From: Liolophura sinensis
Taxonomy: Eukaryota > Mollusca > Polyplacophora > Chitonida > Chitonidae
Direction: 5' to 3'
Assembly: GCF_032854445.1 (NCBI RefSeq)
Contig: NC_088300.1
Coordinates: 53,854,984-53,918,983, forward strand
Length of the DNA stretch: 64,000 nucleotides
Part shown: piece by piece, positions 48,336 to 59,076 of the stretch
How positions within the stretch are numbered: position 1 is the first letter of the stretch
Layout of the letters: each line of letters opens with the position of its first letter
Notes under the pieces: model-generated
Databases searched by the model: none
Told to the model about the DNA's origin: nothing
Seen by the model: the letters and a program-made list of their open reading frames with translations, nothing else
Translations under genes and position numbers: made by a program

Positions 48336-51300
48336 GTGAGTAATGTCAACGTCTTTTGTGTTTAGCGCAGTCTTAGGGGTAGAATCAAAAGCCCATTACC
48401 TAGAAGTATGCAACTTTCCTGTAGCTAGTCTCCACGGCACTTTACACTTTTGTTCCATCTCTAAAACACCATGTAACGTATGTGCGCAGCCATGTATTTT
48501 TTTCTTTTTCTATTGCACAGCTAACGTTTCAGAAACGGCTGATGCATGGTGGGATTCAAACGCGTTGTGTTGAAATAGATTTTAAAAAATTACGACAAAA
48601 CGGAAAGTTTTGTAAAAGGACAACAGTGTCCTTCGTGGAAATTGTTTTAGAGTTGCTTGGAAATATGAAAATAGTCAAAAAAATATTACAAAACAAATAG
48701 TCAAAAAGAAATATAAAAATAGTCAATAGTTTCCTAACTGCATACCAACAATGAACAAAAAAAAAAATCCTAGTTATTAAATACGGAGTTTCGGTTTTAA
48801 TGTGTGGTCAGTCCGTATCAGCCGTTTACAGTTAGATTTCCCATGATTCACTTTATAATTTCCACCTAAGAGGTTGGCAAATTTCTCCAGCAGGTGGCAC
48901 AAGCTTCTACAGATGACGTAACATATGTACTGTGCCGTGGAGGCTAGCTATAGGGAGTGAGTGCTTGGGGTTTAACGCCGCACTTAACAATTTTTCAGTC
49001 ATATGACGACGAAGGAATCCTTAAAGTGCATGTAATGTGCCTTCTTGTTGCAGGAAGGATTTTCACCGCTCTTTTATCTAGTGCTGCTTCACTACTTCAC
49101 CGAAGGCAAGTAAGCACCCCGCCAGAGCCTTTATACTGATACATCGTTGCAATCCCACCATACTGATACATCGTTGCAATCCCACCATACTGATACATCG
49201 TTGCAATCCCACCATACTGATACATCGTTGCAATCCCACCATGCATCTGTCGTTGCACTATCCCCTTAATACCGAAAGAAGTTTACAACTTCCTCTTTTA
49301 AGGTCTTAGGTTTGACTCGACCCAGGACTGACCCTGGATCTACCGCTCCCGATGTGGACGCTCTATCGCTCCCGAAGTGGGCGCTCTACCAACTGTGCTA
49401 TCGGGGCCGGTTGCTAGCTATAGGGAAGTTGCATACTTCTAGGTAATGGACATGTGGTACTATGTACTACGACAGGCCCCAGTGGCTTAGTTGTTGGAGC
49501 GTCTGCATTGGGAGAGGGAGACCCAGGGTTAATTCTGGGTCGGGTCACTCCTAAGGCCTTAAATGAGGAAGTTGTAGCTTCCTTGCTTGGCCTCCAACAT
49601 TAAGGGAATAGCTCAACGACTGGTTGGCTTCTCTAAAACACATTAAGGAAATAGCGCAACGACTGGTTGGCTTGGCTGGGGCGGCTAAATTACTTGCGTT
49701 CGGTATCGTCTCAGTGAAACAACGCTAAACGGATAAAAGAAATCCGTTCTGCAACAAGGAGGCACATTACATGCACTCTAAGGATTCCTTCGTCGTCATG
49801 TGACTGAAAAATTGTTAAGTACGACGTTAAACCCAAAGCACTCACGCACTCACTATGTATTACGGAGTACTACGAGAAAGAGATGTTGTCCATGATAACA
49901 GGCCACATATCGGGTGGGCATAATAAATGGACCGTACTTTGACACTCAATATCTCCGAAACCCTCTAACGTCAGCTTCTAAAATTCTGTTAGATTTCTGT
50001 TCATGGGACCAAAATCAGAATAGAGTCAAAAACGTATGCTCCGGACATTTCAAAATAATGTTCTACCTTGTTTTACTTGAAAAGGTGATCAACTACTTGT
50101 CCGCCGCAAAGAAAACCATCTTGATTCAGCAAAACTTCTGCCAATCTGGCAGAAGGGTTTCTCTGACACTAGAGCCAGACAGTTTTTCCACACGACACTT
50201 GATTGACGCGTGTCAAACAAGTGCAGCGTGCACTCTACTCATGACACCTGACAGGTGATGCAGTGTGGGTCAACGTGCGTTTATGAGGCTTTGTTTTCAT
50301 TTTAACCCTGTGTACAGGCTACTCATGTTATGACCTTGAAAATTAGTCAGTATATTAACAAAAACATGCCATTTGAATGTCTAAAGTTTGAAATGGTTTG
50401 AACGAAGGATAATGGAGCAATGCAGCATCAAAGTACGGCCCATTTTTTATGCCCACCCGATTTATAGTGTGGTTTATATCTAACTTTGGGCCGTACGTCG
50501 GAAGTTTTGCCACCTAAGGATGGTCGTGGCTTTCCCCCGGGCTCTGGCCGGTTTCCTCCCACCATAATGCTGGCTGTCGTCGCATAAGTGAAATATCCTT
50601 TAGTACAGCGTAAAACACCAGTCAAATAAATCAATCAAATCTAACTCTGGGTAGCTAAGCATGGGATTTATTAAGATGCAGGGGCCTCCTTGGCTCAGTT
50701 GGTTAGCGCGCTAGCACAGCGCAATGACCCAGGAGCCTCTCACCAATGCGGTCGTTGTGAGTTCAAGTCCAGCTCATGCTGGCTTCCTCTCCAGCCGTAA
50801 GTGGGAAGGTCTGACAGCAACCTGCGGATGGTCGTGGGTTTCCCCGGGCCCTGCCCCGTTTTATCCCACCATAATGCTGTATAAGTGAAATATTCTTGAG
50901 TACGGCGTAAAACACCAATAAAATAAATAAATCAAATAAATATTAAGATGCAAACTTGCACAGTTGCGATGATTACTTTTCATTAGGAAGGTCAGTAATT
51001 TTGATGAGGAAGCGTAAACTTTTCAATAGTATTTGAATTTTCACATCTTTTGGAAGCCTTGGAAGGCTAATGAGCGGTATATTATCTGTGAATCTCTATT
51101 GATAAGAGTTACTTTACCTATAACTCGAAACATATCAGCCTCGGGAAAGAAACACAGTGAATAATGTGTTAGTTGCAAGCTCCCTTGTGTTCAGAACGAA
51201 AACAAAGAGACTTTTTCCTCAGTCCTTCATGGTGAAGTTGTCTTAAACTGGGATTTGAGATCACGTAGTTTGGACAGTTTACTACCAAATGTTTTAGCGA

Positions 51301-54300
51301 TATGGCGTTCGAGGCACCGCGCGCAACTACACCAAATGAACTGAGGAGAGGTTGACCAAGGGCTCAGTGCTGCATGATAGCTCCTGATCTGACAATGCAA
51401 ATGTGATATCCGCGATGAGACACCCTGCTGTTACATCAGCAGCAATATGATGACGTTTCATGAGGATATACTCGCACGCTACAACATGGTTGTGTCTATA
51501 AAGGGTCCCCTCTATACTTTATTGAAAACTTTAGTGGTACTCGACTCCCCAAGGAAATGAATTCGTTGATTATAATAACACTACATGATATAGATTACTC
51601 TGATCATCAGAGGGTGGAATGCATATTGCTATCCTTCATTATCCTCAGACGAAGAGATCCACGGAGCAGATCGCCGATTAGAAACCACATTATACCGAGT
51701 TAACTATCTTGTCAATACAATCTTTTCGTGGTTAATAAACGGTCTTAAATAATTAAATGCTAGGTCGATTTTTTCTATATTCTACGGCTTGGTTTTTGTC
51801 CGAATGTGTTTTTTGGTCATGCGCTAATACATCGTGATTCTGACAATGATCTAAAACGTACATTAGGTATGTTCTTGGTTTAGTTTAAGATACAGATTGA
51901 GTAAATGCGTAAACATTATTTGGCAACGAATGATTCAAGTTTCACTTCATTATACAAGCATGTTATAACTTTGATCTACATCTAGGCATTACGCTAGAGG
52001 GAGAGAAATAAAATTTGTTCGTTGGCATATGTAGACAAGAGTCTTATGTGCAATTAAATTATATACATGGAACTGGAAGAAAAAATTGACCAGACAACAT
52101 ACAGAAAGGTCCATGAAGGTAATGGCGACATAGCAGTGTAACCATAAAGTAATGGAATTAATGAAGACACTATTTTTACTAAGGTACCTGATATTTTTCT
52201 CCGAAAGGCTAGTTATATATGGAGCTAACTGGTGAATCCACCAGTTAGATTGGATTATAGGTTTGAGACTATTCTACTGACGCATTGTGTTCGCCCAGAA
52301 TTCCCACAGTCTTTGAACCATTTGCTTGAAATTGACTAGGTGCACTTAACCATCGTCTCAAACTATTGTCTTTAGGGTCAAGATGGACTTGCTTGAAAAG
52401 GTTTATGGTCAGTAGTGTATCAGTGAGACACCATTGAAACGACAGCTTTGTTTTCTGGCCCCGACCATGTGGAAGATCTCTGGATACAGGCCTCTCGACA
52501 AACGTGGCGTGCTATAAGGTGGCTTTGATGTATGGTTGAGGTCACTTCTGACTAGCTCTATCGTATCTACCCGCTCGGACCACGATGTTGATCGCACTAA
52601 AGACAACAGGCTACAGTCAATTGGCAGAACTAACGAGATTCATTATGCCTTGTCGACAAGTGTCGCTTTTGTCCGTGGGCAGGCAGTCTCATTGGCTCAC
52701 GTGTTCCTTTGATGGAAGTCCACTATGACAAATTTCTTGTCTTTCAATTGAATTTCTCTAAATCGGATTGTAAGTAAATGACCCGGCCATCTGCCACCAA
52801 CCACCCAGCCGGCCTTTGCCGACTCGAGTAATAACTTACATGTGAGAAGGAAACGAGCGTAAAGGCCCTAGAGCAATCCCTCCTAGCGAGTTCTATATGA
52901 TATTTTAATCTTTGTATTTACCATAATGTTTATATGGCACCACCAAACATTCTTGTACTTATTTTGGAACATAATAGTAAAGCTCATAGAGCCATCAATG
53001 CATCGCCATTTGCAGATGCTGGGAAAACATTTCACACAGACCTCCCTACACAGCCTAATTCGATTTTCAATCTGAAAGCTGGACGCCTTTTGTTTTCGCT
53101 CGGAGAATTATAAAATTTTTTTGGATGGTGCTTTTTGTCGTTTTTCTAGAAAATTGCAAGTCACAGCTATTTGAAATTTGGCAGCAAAATTCCAGCTGAT
53201 TTTAATCTTTTATGGTTTTAAAGTGTGTTTTTTTAGATCACTTGGTTTGGCGGCCATATTAGATTTCGAACAAACATTTGAACGTCGTCTGTTCCAACAA
53301 GAACCAACACACGGATTCTTCTATTAAAAATTTGCACTAACAATACTACTTACATAAAGCTAGAAGAAGACGTTAAAATTATTTAAAGACTTTAGAAGCT
53401 CGCCATTGGTCGTTTACATTACTTTGGCATTTTTTTTTAAGTCGTCCAAATATGAAAACCAATTTGCCTATTCTCAGCAGCAGAGTTTTGTTATCATTTA
53501 ACCACACCTAGGTGAATATGTGGTGTAATTTCCCATGCAGTCCAAACAACATGAATAAATGCAAGCCTTAGACAATTCATATGTCACCTAAACTAGAATA
53601 CAGAGCATTTTTCTGTTGCATAAAAGACAGATGGTTAGGTGTTATCTACGTGTTGATTGAAAATCACATACTCCACAAACAATAGTAGATTCAAATACAT
53701 GTTTTACAACAAAAGGCGTCTTTGCTTTTTTTTTTTCGTTTCTACCAACTTTTCTGGTGTCATGTTAGCTAATTTTTGCTAAATATGGCTTTCCATCCAC
53801 TAGACTATGAACAGTTAATGATTCAAGTACATTCTTTACAGCAGGCTTCTTTGTTTTTTTTTTTTTGTAATTTGCAGTTTTCTTGTGTCATGTAGGCTAA
53901 TGTTTTCTTGTTGTGGTTTTCCATATTCGAAACTTGGGGAAAATATTGTAGATGAATAAATGGCCATATGTGCGACAAAGTATAACTTAGAGTATCTTAT
54001 AGGGAATTTATCTTATTAAGATGTACACACTATGTAGTTTTCGCGAAATAAAGTTGAAAAAGATGTGTTTTTACTGAATTTGTTTTTGTACTCGAGTGTG
54101 GAAAAGCTAGACCGTTGAATGTGTCAACGTTTGTGGCAGCAACTAATTCGCTTCCAATCCTCGCTGAAGAGAAAAAAAAGAAACAGCCATTGAGGTAATC
54201 CGTCTGGAAATCTAGACCGGTCTGCTTTATTGAACAGTTTAACACCTGGCTAGTTTGCCATGTAACGTATCGCATTTGATTAGGTTTTAATGCCATTCCC

Positions 54301-57300
54301 GTTCTCTCCATCCGCTACCATTAGTATAACGGCGTCTTAAAGCAGTCATAAAAAGACGACCTCGGTTTTATACTTCAGACTTGCGGGAAGTTGCGCCCTT
54401 CAAATCTGTCACGTGACCGTACTCTAATGCGCGGTCTTAGGTATTCGTCACCATTATATATTGCACATCAGCCAACGCGCCTTTCACAAGAACAATTTCT
54501 GTTCGCTAGCAGACGACCATTGCAGTCCGTTGCGGATTTCCGAGAACCACGTGACTGGAAATCCGTGGACAGCCTAGTATGAAATTTCAGATTTATTGGC
54601 GGCTAAACGACTCAGCTAATTGGACGATGAGAGTCCGTGAATAGGTGATATCCACTAAGGCACTCCAGACTGTCGTCAGTGAACAAGAGTTGAGATAAAT
54701 AAATACAAGTACGATGACAGCTGGCATGCAAAAGCTTTTGTAGTAACTGCTCAAAGCAAATGTGACAGATCGCGGGTATCGTTAAAAGCGGTAATTACGC
54801 ACAGGACTATGACAATATCAGAGACACTAAGCTCTCTCTTACCGTGGCTAATAATTAAAAAGGCGGAAGTCATATCTCGATATACACCTGATTCTCTCCA
54901 ACACGAGCTTTCGTCGGGCTCCAAGGATAATCTAATAATAATAGCGACAGGAGATTCGGGGTTACCCTATTCAAAACATTTCTATAAAAATCTGCTGCGC
55001 AAAAAGATCAAACTTATCGGAAGTCTTGGTGTGTAAACGAAACTGTTATGAAATGTGAACAAGTGTTTATGCTTGGTGGAAGATGCGGAATTTTTGTAAC
55101 CCGTTTATATAGAAATAAACGATTTACAAAAATTCTTGCAAACGCCGTGTCTGAGTGTATGTTCCAACAACAAATCAGTTCACTCAAAGTTATTTTCACA
55201 CGCTTCCGTAAGACCCATGTCTTTCAGCTGTGATGTTGGTCTACATACTTGACATCATTCTGAACATCGACTCTCTACTTGCAGGAAATTTGTATTCGCC
55301 CCAGTATGCAGAGGAATAGCTGCAAAGAGGGGAGATACGCATTTACAAATCAGCCACACTTTAGGAAATCCACAACGGAGACTTAGGTGAGTATAGAACT
55401 ACAGAACAGGAAGAAATGATCCTACCGATCTGATCGGGATTTGAATTGGGTGGCCTCAGATCTGAATATATCCCAGCACTCGACCGTCTGAGCCAACAGG
55501 AAATTCCCAACAGCTACTCCCAGTGTAAGCAGTGGAAAGCCGTTTCTAATACTACACTCTTTCATCCACAGAAATCCCTAAAACTATTGTCCCAAAACAC
55601 GCCTACGCTCTTATCACCAGAGCACACGGCTGGGAGAAGGTATGTGGATACAACACCTATATGTAAAGGATTTTATCTGTGGCTCTTGTCGGGGTTTGGA
55701 CATATGTATTTGAACACTTGTACTTACTTTATGCACGAAGTGCTTTGACGCGACCATCATAGGTCTAAAGGGAAAAGGGCTAAGTAGTTCTTTGTATGTT
55801 GCCAAGCTAATGTGTTGATGGATTTGATTGGCAGTTTTGAAGTTTGGCGTACAGCCCAGGTTTCCCAACACAACGAACGTTTGCCTGTGTAATACAGGTT
55901 TCAGGCCATTCGGTTGAAATTCATAGTGTAGGAAACATAATGAAGAACTGCAGAACAGACCGACACCAACCTACAGGCTTCTTACGATCATAAACGTTCG
56001 TGACCATTAATGTGCTGAAGTAGGGATTTCATGATACCGATACCATGTCTACAGGCTTACCAGGGTCATAAACGTTTGTGATCATTAGTGTATTGAAGTA
56101 GGGATTTCATGATACTGATACCATGTCTACAGGCTTACCAGGATCATAAACGTTTGTGATCATTGGTGTGTTGAAGTAGGGATTTTATGATACTGATACC
56201 ATGTCTACAGGCTTACCAGGATCATAAACGTTTGTGATCAATAGTGTGTTGAAGTAGGGATTTCATGATACTGATACCATGTCTACAGGCTTACCAGGAT
56301 CATAAACGTTTGTGATCATTGGTGTGTTGAAGTAGGGATTTTATGATACTGATACCATGTCTACAGGCTTACCAGGATCATAAACGTTTGTGATCAATAG
56401 TGTGTTGAAGTAGGGAGTTCATGATACTGATACCATGTCTACAGGCTTACCAGGATCATAAACGTTTGTGATCAGTAGTGTGTTGAAGTAGGGAGTTCAT
56501 GATACTGATACCATGTCTACAGGCTTACCAGGATCATAAACGTTTGTGATCATTGGTGTGTTGAAGTAGGGATTTTATGATACTGATACCATGTCTATAG
56601 GCTTATAATGCTGAAGCACTGATTGCAGAAATTCTGTCAAACTTTCCAAAATTGGGAACAGATTGAAATACTGCAGATCAGATTGACACCTAGCCTACGG
56701 GTTTGCCTAGATCACAAACGTTTGTGGCCATAAACTAGTGTTGCGAGCAATTCAGTCACAAACCCAAGCATTCTCAGAACAAAGATATACTGTGGAATAC
56801 ATCGGAAAATAACAGCGCCAGCCAAGACTATTCAAACGTTAGCAGCTTAAAGCCTTTACTATTTCCCTGACTTTACAATCGAAGAACGGTCCGGAAAAGC
56901 GGAGTTTTTTTGCATTTATATGAAAAAAAAATTACAAAATTGAGTGTTATTGGTCATGATAAATATTCTTAAGCATGATAGCCAGTTTGTTTTTTTCAGT
57001 AACCTGTAATATTGAAAAAAAGAAGAAATGTTTCAAATAAAACCTGGGAGATAAATGATACGTTGAACACTGCATGTGACAAGGTGAAGGCATTTGTCCG
57101 TGTTAGTTTTCGTTATAACGTTTTGTATCGCACTGTCCTTGAGGCTCAAATATGCAGCCACAGGTTATTGATAATTGTAACATATCGAGACACGAAAATC
57201 TTGCTCCCTGCAGTAGGCAGCTTTCACCTGCAATCTGCTCAGGGTGGGGATGTCCATTAAGCGCAGCAAGATTCAAGCAATTCGGTTAAGCGGTGTCAAA

Positions 57301-59076
57301 TCAATCATCGATCAAATCCCATACATGTGCTTGTCATTCCTATGTTTCCACGAATTCATCTAAGCCGCGGTGTTCATTTGTCACACTGGACGGCTCAGTG
57401 AACTACAGGCAACTCCAGCTTTCAGTGGATCAGACATGTATATGTAGATAGACTCGCCAAATCCTGTACAGAGTATAAATAGCGAGACACTTTGAAAATG
57501 TAAACGCAGGCCCGCGAACTGAAACTCTGCTATTGTACCGTGGATTATAGGTTTAGTAGTGGCTGAGTAAATGTGGTTACTTTTGTGGAAATGATTACAG
57601 ATTTACCAGCCTGCCTTTGCATGTAGTAGACCGGGATTCTGCTGGTGGATTAAGCATCCCCCAGACATGATCCCTTCGTTTTGTTTTCATGTTATTGTGT
57701 GTTAATTATGATTTTTGACTGTATTTTACTGTATTTTGAGAAAGTGACGTTTAATAAATTGCTGTTTACATCACTGCATCTTTTCGCAATGAACAGTTGG
57801 GACAACACCCCATCTAGGGTAACTTGACACCGGTTACAAGTGACCATTTATCAACTGTCTCACTGTCGTTGCTGCTCGTGTTTTACTACAATGTTGGAAT
57901 GTACTACATGGGGATGCATTAGAACGTATAGGGGATCGGCTTTTAGATAGTGATCAGTTCACATTTATGTTTTAGTTTCCTTGCGGCGAACTGACATTGC
58001 ATACACTTCCATAACAAAATTAAGAAATATGTCACTATATATAAAGTAAAACAATAACCGGACTGTTGTAAACATTATTCATTTTATGTTATTCATTAGG
58101 TGTCTGTTCTTGGTTGCTGTGATCAGTAGGAGCGAATATATGTCTCACATTTATGATTATTATTATTTGACATAGACATGCTTGAATGACTCTTTAAGTC
58201 TGTATCGTTTATTTCTTCATCAGCATCTTCGCTGTAATCTGGGAGAAGGTGGGTGATTTCCATTCTTTACTCAGTTCGTGTTATTTAATGCTAGTATTCC
58301 ACCTTTTGATTTAAACAGAAAATATCCTAAAAAAAATTAGCGTCGCCTCAATCCACTGTGATTTCTTTCTGTAACCGTAGGTTACCATTTTCCAGTCAGG
58401 AATACAACTTCGATTCCCCTTCATTAAAAGAACCGATGTCGTTGTCAAAGATATTGATGATTCTTTCGAAGATCGACACAGAAAAGGACCTGGGCAGAGG
58501 GCGAGTCCAATTGCATTCTTCGAGAGAGCAAGATCGGATTGCTGAAGTAAGTGGCAGGAAATCACCAGCAAAATGAACCCAGTGGCAAATTAATTAGTTT
58601 CACTCTTAGGGTTTTTGTGGATGGAGAAAATATTTTCTTACGAATCGGTGTCTGTAACTTGCCTGTCGATAAAGGCGCAGCTAGAGAAATAGTAAGAATC
58701 GAACAGAAATGTCTGGATAGTGTGGACAAAAATAGTTCATCACGCTTTTATCAGCATTGTGAACTGACAAAATCCATGTGTCTCAAGATACTGCAAGTGC
58801 CCTACACTTCGAGTATGAAATAATTTTTGCCCAATCTAATTTCGTCTACCATCGCGATCGTCAGTCCACAAACTTACATCACTTTCCTTTGAGCAGTCGT
58901 TGTATAGTCCTTTGTGCGGTTTACAGTCGATTGTAGCTAATATCCCTTTTCCCAATCAGGCCTCGTTCTGTATGTGAAATCATTCGTATATATATCAATA
59001 AATAAATACTTTATTCTTGCAGCCAGATGCCAGAGATAAACTGCTCCTGTCTGATGACCGATGGCTGCAAAACTAA
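48244..59076 (+). CDS. elevenin: Elevenin neuropeptide precursor, spliced (4 coding exons)
   Basis: Spliced CDS 48244-48335, 55285-55386, 58381-58546 and 59023-59076: 414 nt, 137 residues plus TAA. Residues 1-23 form a signal peptide (MSKIADVA, then a hydrophobic core ending SSYTGA). RRRR (24-27) precedes the predicted peptide VDCTKFVFAPVCRGIAA (28-44), and KR (45-46) follows. C30 and C39 enclose eight residues and would form one disulfide. The D-C-[T/R]-K/R-F-x-F-x-P-x-C-R-G core followed by a KR site is the signature of elevenin, first known from Aplysia neuron L11 and later found as a GPCR ligand in annelids and insects (family knowledge). A second RR lies at 62-63. Residues 66-137 form an acidic/polar spacer with no further cysteine. 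The G after KR begins the spacer, so no amidation is predicted. Every donor is GTGAGT or GTAAGT, every acceptor has AG, and phases 2, 2 and 0 match. No other family I know fits as well. Confidence 0.93.
48957..49412 (-). mobile_element. SINE-B, full length, with target duplication, in elevenin intron
   Basis: Flanked by GCTAGCTATAGGGA (48943-48956 and 49413-49426, exact). In reverse: tRNA-like head (GGCCCCGATAGCACAGTTGG), a partly duplicated head block, the GAGGAAGTTGTAAACTTC block, an internal 27-bp repeat expansion, then the tail ending in GCACTCACTC. It lies 0.6 kb after coding exon 1. Confidence 0.92.
49130..49240 (+). repeat. 27-bp repeat, four copies, inside SINE-B
   Basis: CATACTGATACATCGTTGCA plus ATCCCAC repeats four times with no change. 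It is embedded between the head and tail halves of the reversed SINE-B at 48957-49412. Confidence 0.92.
49472..49851 (+). mobile_element. SINE-B, full length, with target duplication, in elevenin intron
   Basis: It starts CAGGCCCCAGTGGCTTAGTT (tRNA-like head) and ends with TTAAGTACGACGTTAAACCC and CACTCACGCACTC. Flanks ACTATGTACTACG (49459-49471) and ACTATGTATTACG (49852-49864) differ at one base. An inner block (CGACTGGTTGGCTT) is duplicated. It lies head to head with the copy at 48957-49412. Confidence 0.92.
50491..50638 (+). mobile_element. SINE-A, 5'-truncated, in elevenin intron
   Basis: Contains GGTCGTGGCTTTCCCCCGGG and the tail GCGTAAAACACCAGTCAAAT. Flanked by ATCTAACTTTGGG and ATCTAACTCTGGG (12 of 13 match), so it is a 5'-truncated insertion. 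Confidence 0.75.
50681..50940 (+). mobile_element. SINE-A, full-length reference copy, in elevenin intron
   Basis: Starts GGGGCCTCCTTGGCTCAGTT (tRNA-like box A), has GTGAGTTCAAGTCC (box B-like), the body GGTCGTGGGTTTCCCCGGGC, and the tail GTACGGCGTAAAACACCAAT with AATAAATAAAT. Exact target duplication TATTAAGATGCA at 50669-50680 and 50941-50952. Confidence 0.93.
50953..55284 (+). other. Remainder of elevenin intron 1
   Basis: Apart from the duplication at 53.7-53.9 kb, this holds a GC-richer block at 54390-54590 with two CACGTGAC motifs (E-box type). No coding exon fits between coding exons 1 and 2, since their phases already match. Confidence 0.5.
53689..53935 (+). repeat. Direct duplication, two ~130-bp copies
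   Basis: Both copies start GATTCAA-TACAT and contain TTTACA, a T10-12 run, a TTTCTGGTGTCATGT or TTCTTGTGTCATGT block, and GGCTTTCCAT or GGTTTTCCAT. Diverged copies within elevenin intron 1. Confidence 0.7.
55285..55386 (+). CDS. elevenin: Elevenin coding exon 2: rest of the mature peptide, KR site
   Basis: The acceptor is CTCTCTACTTGCAG. The first base completes Thr31, then KFVFAPVCRGIAA, KR and a spacer to the RR at residues 62-63 follow. The exon ends with two bases of Arg65 before GTGAGT at 55387. The other two frames show no neuropeptide features, and the reading that continues exon 1 restores the cysteine loop exactly. Confidence 0.93.
   Translation, partial: EICIRPSMQRNSCKEGRYAFTNQPHFRKSTTET
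55424..55500 (-). repeat. tRNA-like SINE head or tRNA relic
   Basis: Reversed: CCTGTTGGCTCAGACGGTCG (box A-like) and AATTCAAATCCC (box B-like) at tRNA spacing. The stems are not complete, so it is read as a relic. It lies 37 bp after elevenin exon 2. Confidence 0.45.
55985..56612 (+). repeat. Minisatellite, 78-bp unit, 8 copies, elevenin intron 2
   Basis: The unit includes CATAAACGTTTGTGATCA, GAAGTAGGGATTTCATGATA and CCATGTCTACAGGCTTACCA. Copies are about 95% alike. Two subtypes, marked ATTGGTG with GGATTTTATG and AATAGTG with TTCATG, alternate in copies 3-6. Confidence 0.93.
57420..57880 (+). repeat. LTR-like repeat with TATA box and AATAAA
   Basis: GTATAAATAGCG at 57473 and AATAAA at 57753-57758 stand 280 bases apart. 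The part from GTGACGTTTAATAAATTGC to ACTGTCTCACTGTCG matches 4861-5075. The order TATA, AATAAA and a conserved 3' part resembles a solo LTR. No terminal boundaries are established. Confidence 0.4.
58381..58546 (+). CDS. elevenin: Elevenin coding exon 3: C-terminal spacer peptide
   Basis: The acceptor is TTCTTTCTGTAACCGTAG and the donor GTAAGT at 58547. The exon completes Arg65 and runs 55 further codons (66-120) without a stop. It includes an amphipathic stretch, MSLSKILMILSKIDTEKDLG. Its start phase fits exon 2 and its end phase 0 fits exon 4. The spacer has no cysteine and no clear dibasic site, so it probably stays one associated peptide. Confidence 0.85.
59023..59076 (+). CDS. elevenin: Elevenin coding exon 4: C-terminus and stop
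   Basis: The acceptor is TACTTTATTCTTGCAG. The exon encodes PDARDKLLLSDDRWLQN (residues 121-137) and TAA at 59074-59076. The 3' UTR continues downstream. Short C-terminal exons like this are easy for gene finders to miss, but here phase and acceptor strength both support it. Confidence 0.82.
   Translation, partial: PDARDKLLLSDDRWLQN

Noticed and set aside
55985-56612. CRISPR-like array
   Set aside because: Units are contiguous 78-bp copies without unique spacers, in a eukaryotic intron. The same applies to all other arrays here.
57474-57482. TATAAATAG as a promoter of the last elevenin exons
   Set aside because: It lies in a dispersed LTR-like repeat, and the exons downstream have matching phases with exons 1 and 2, so no internal promoter is needed.
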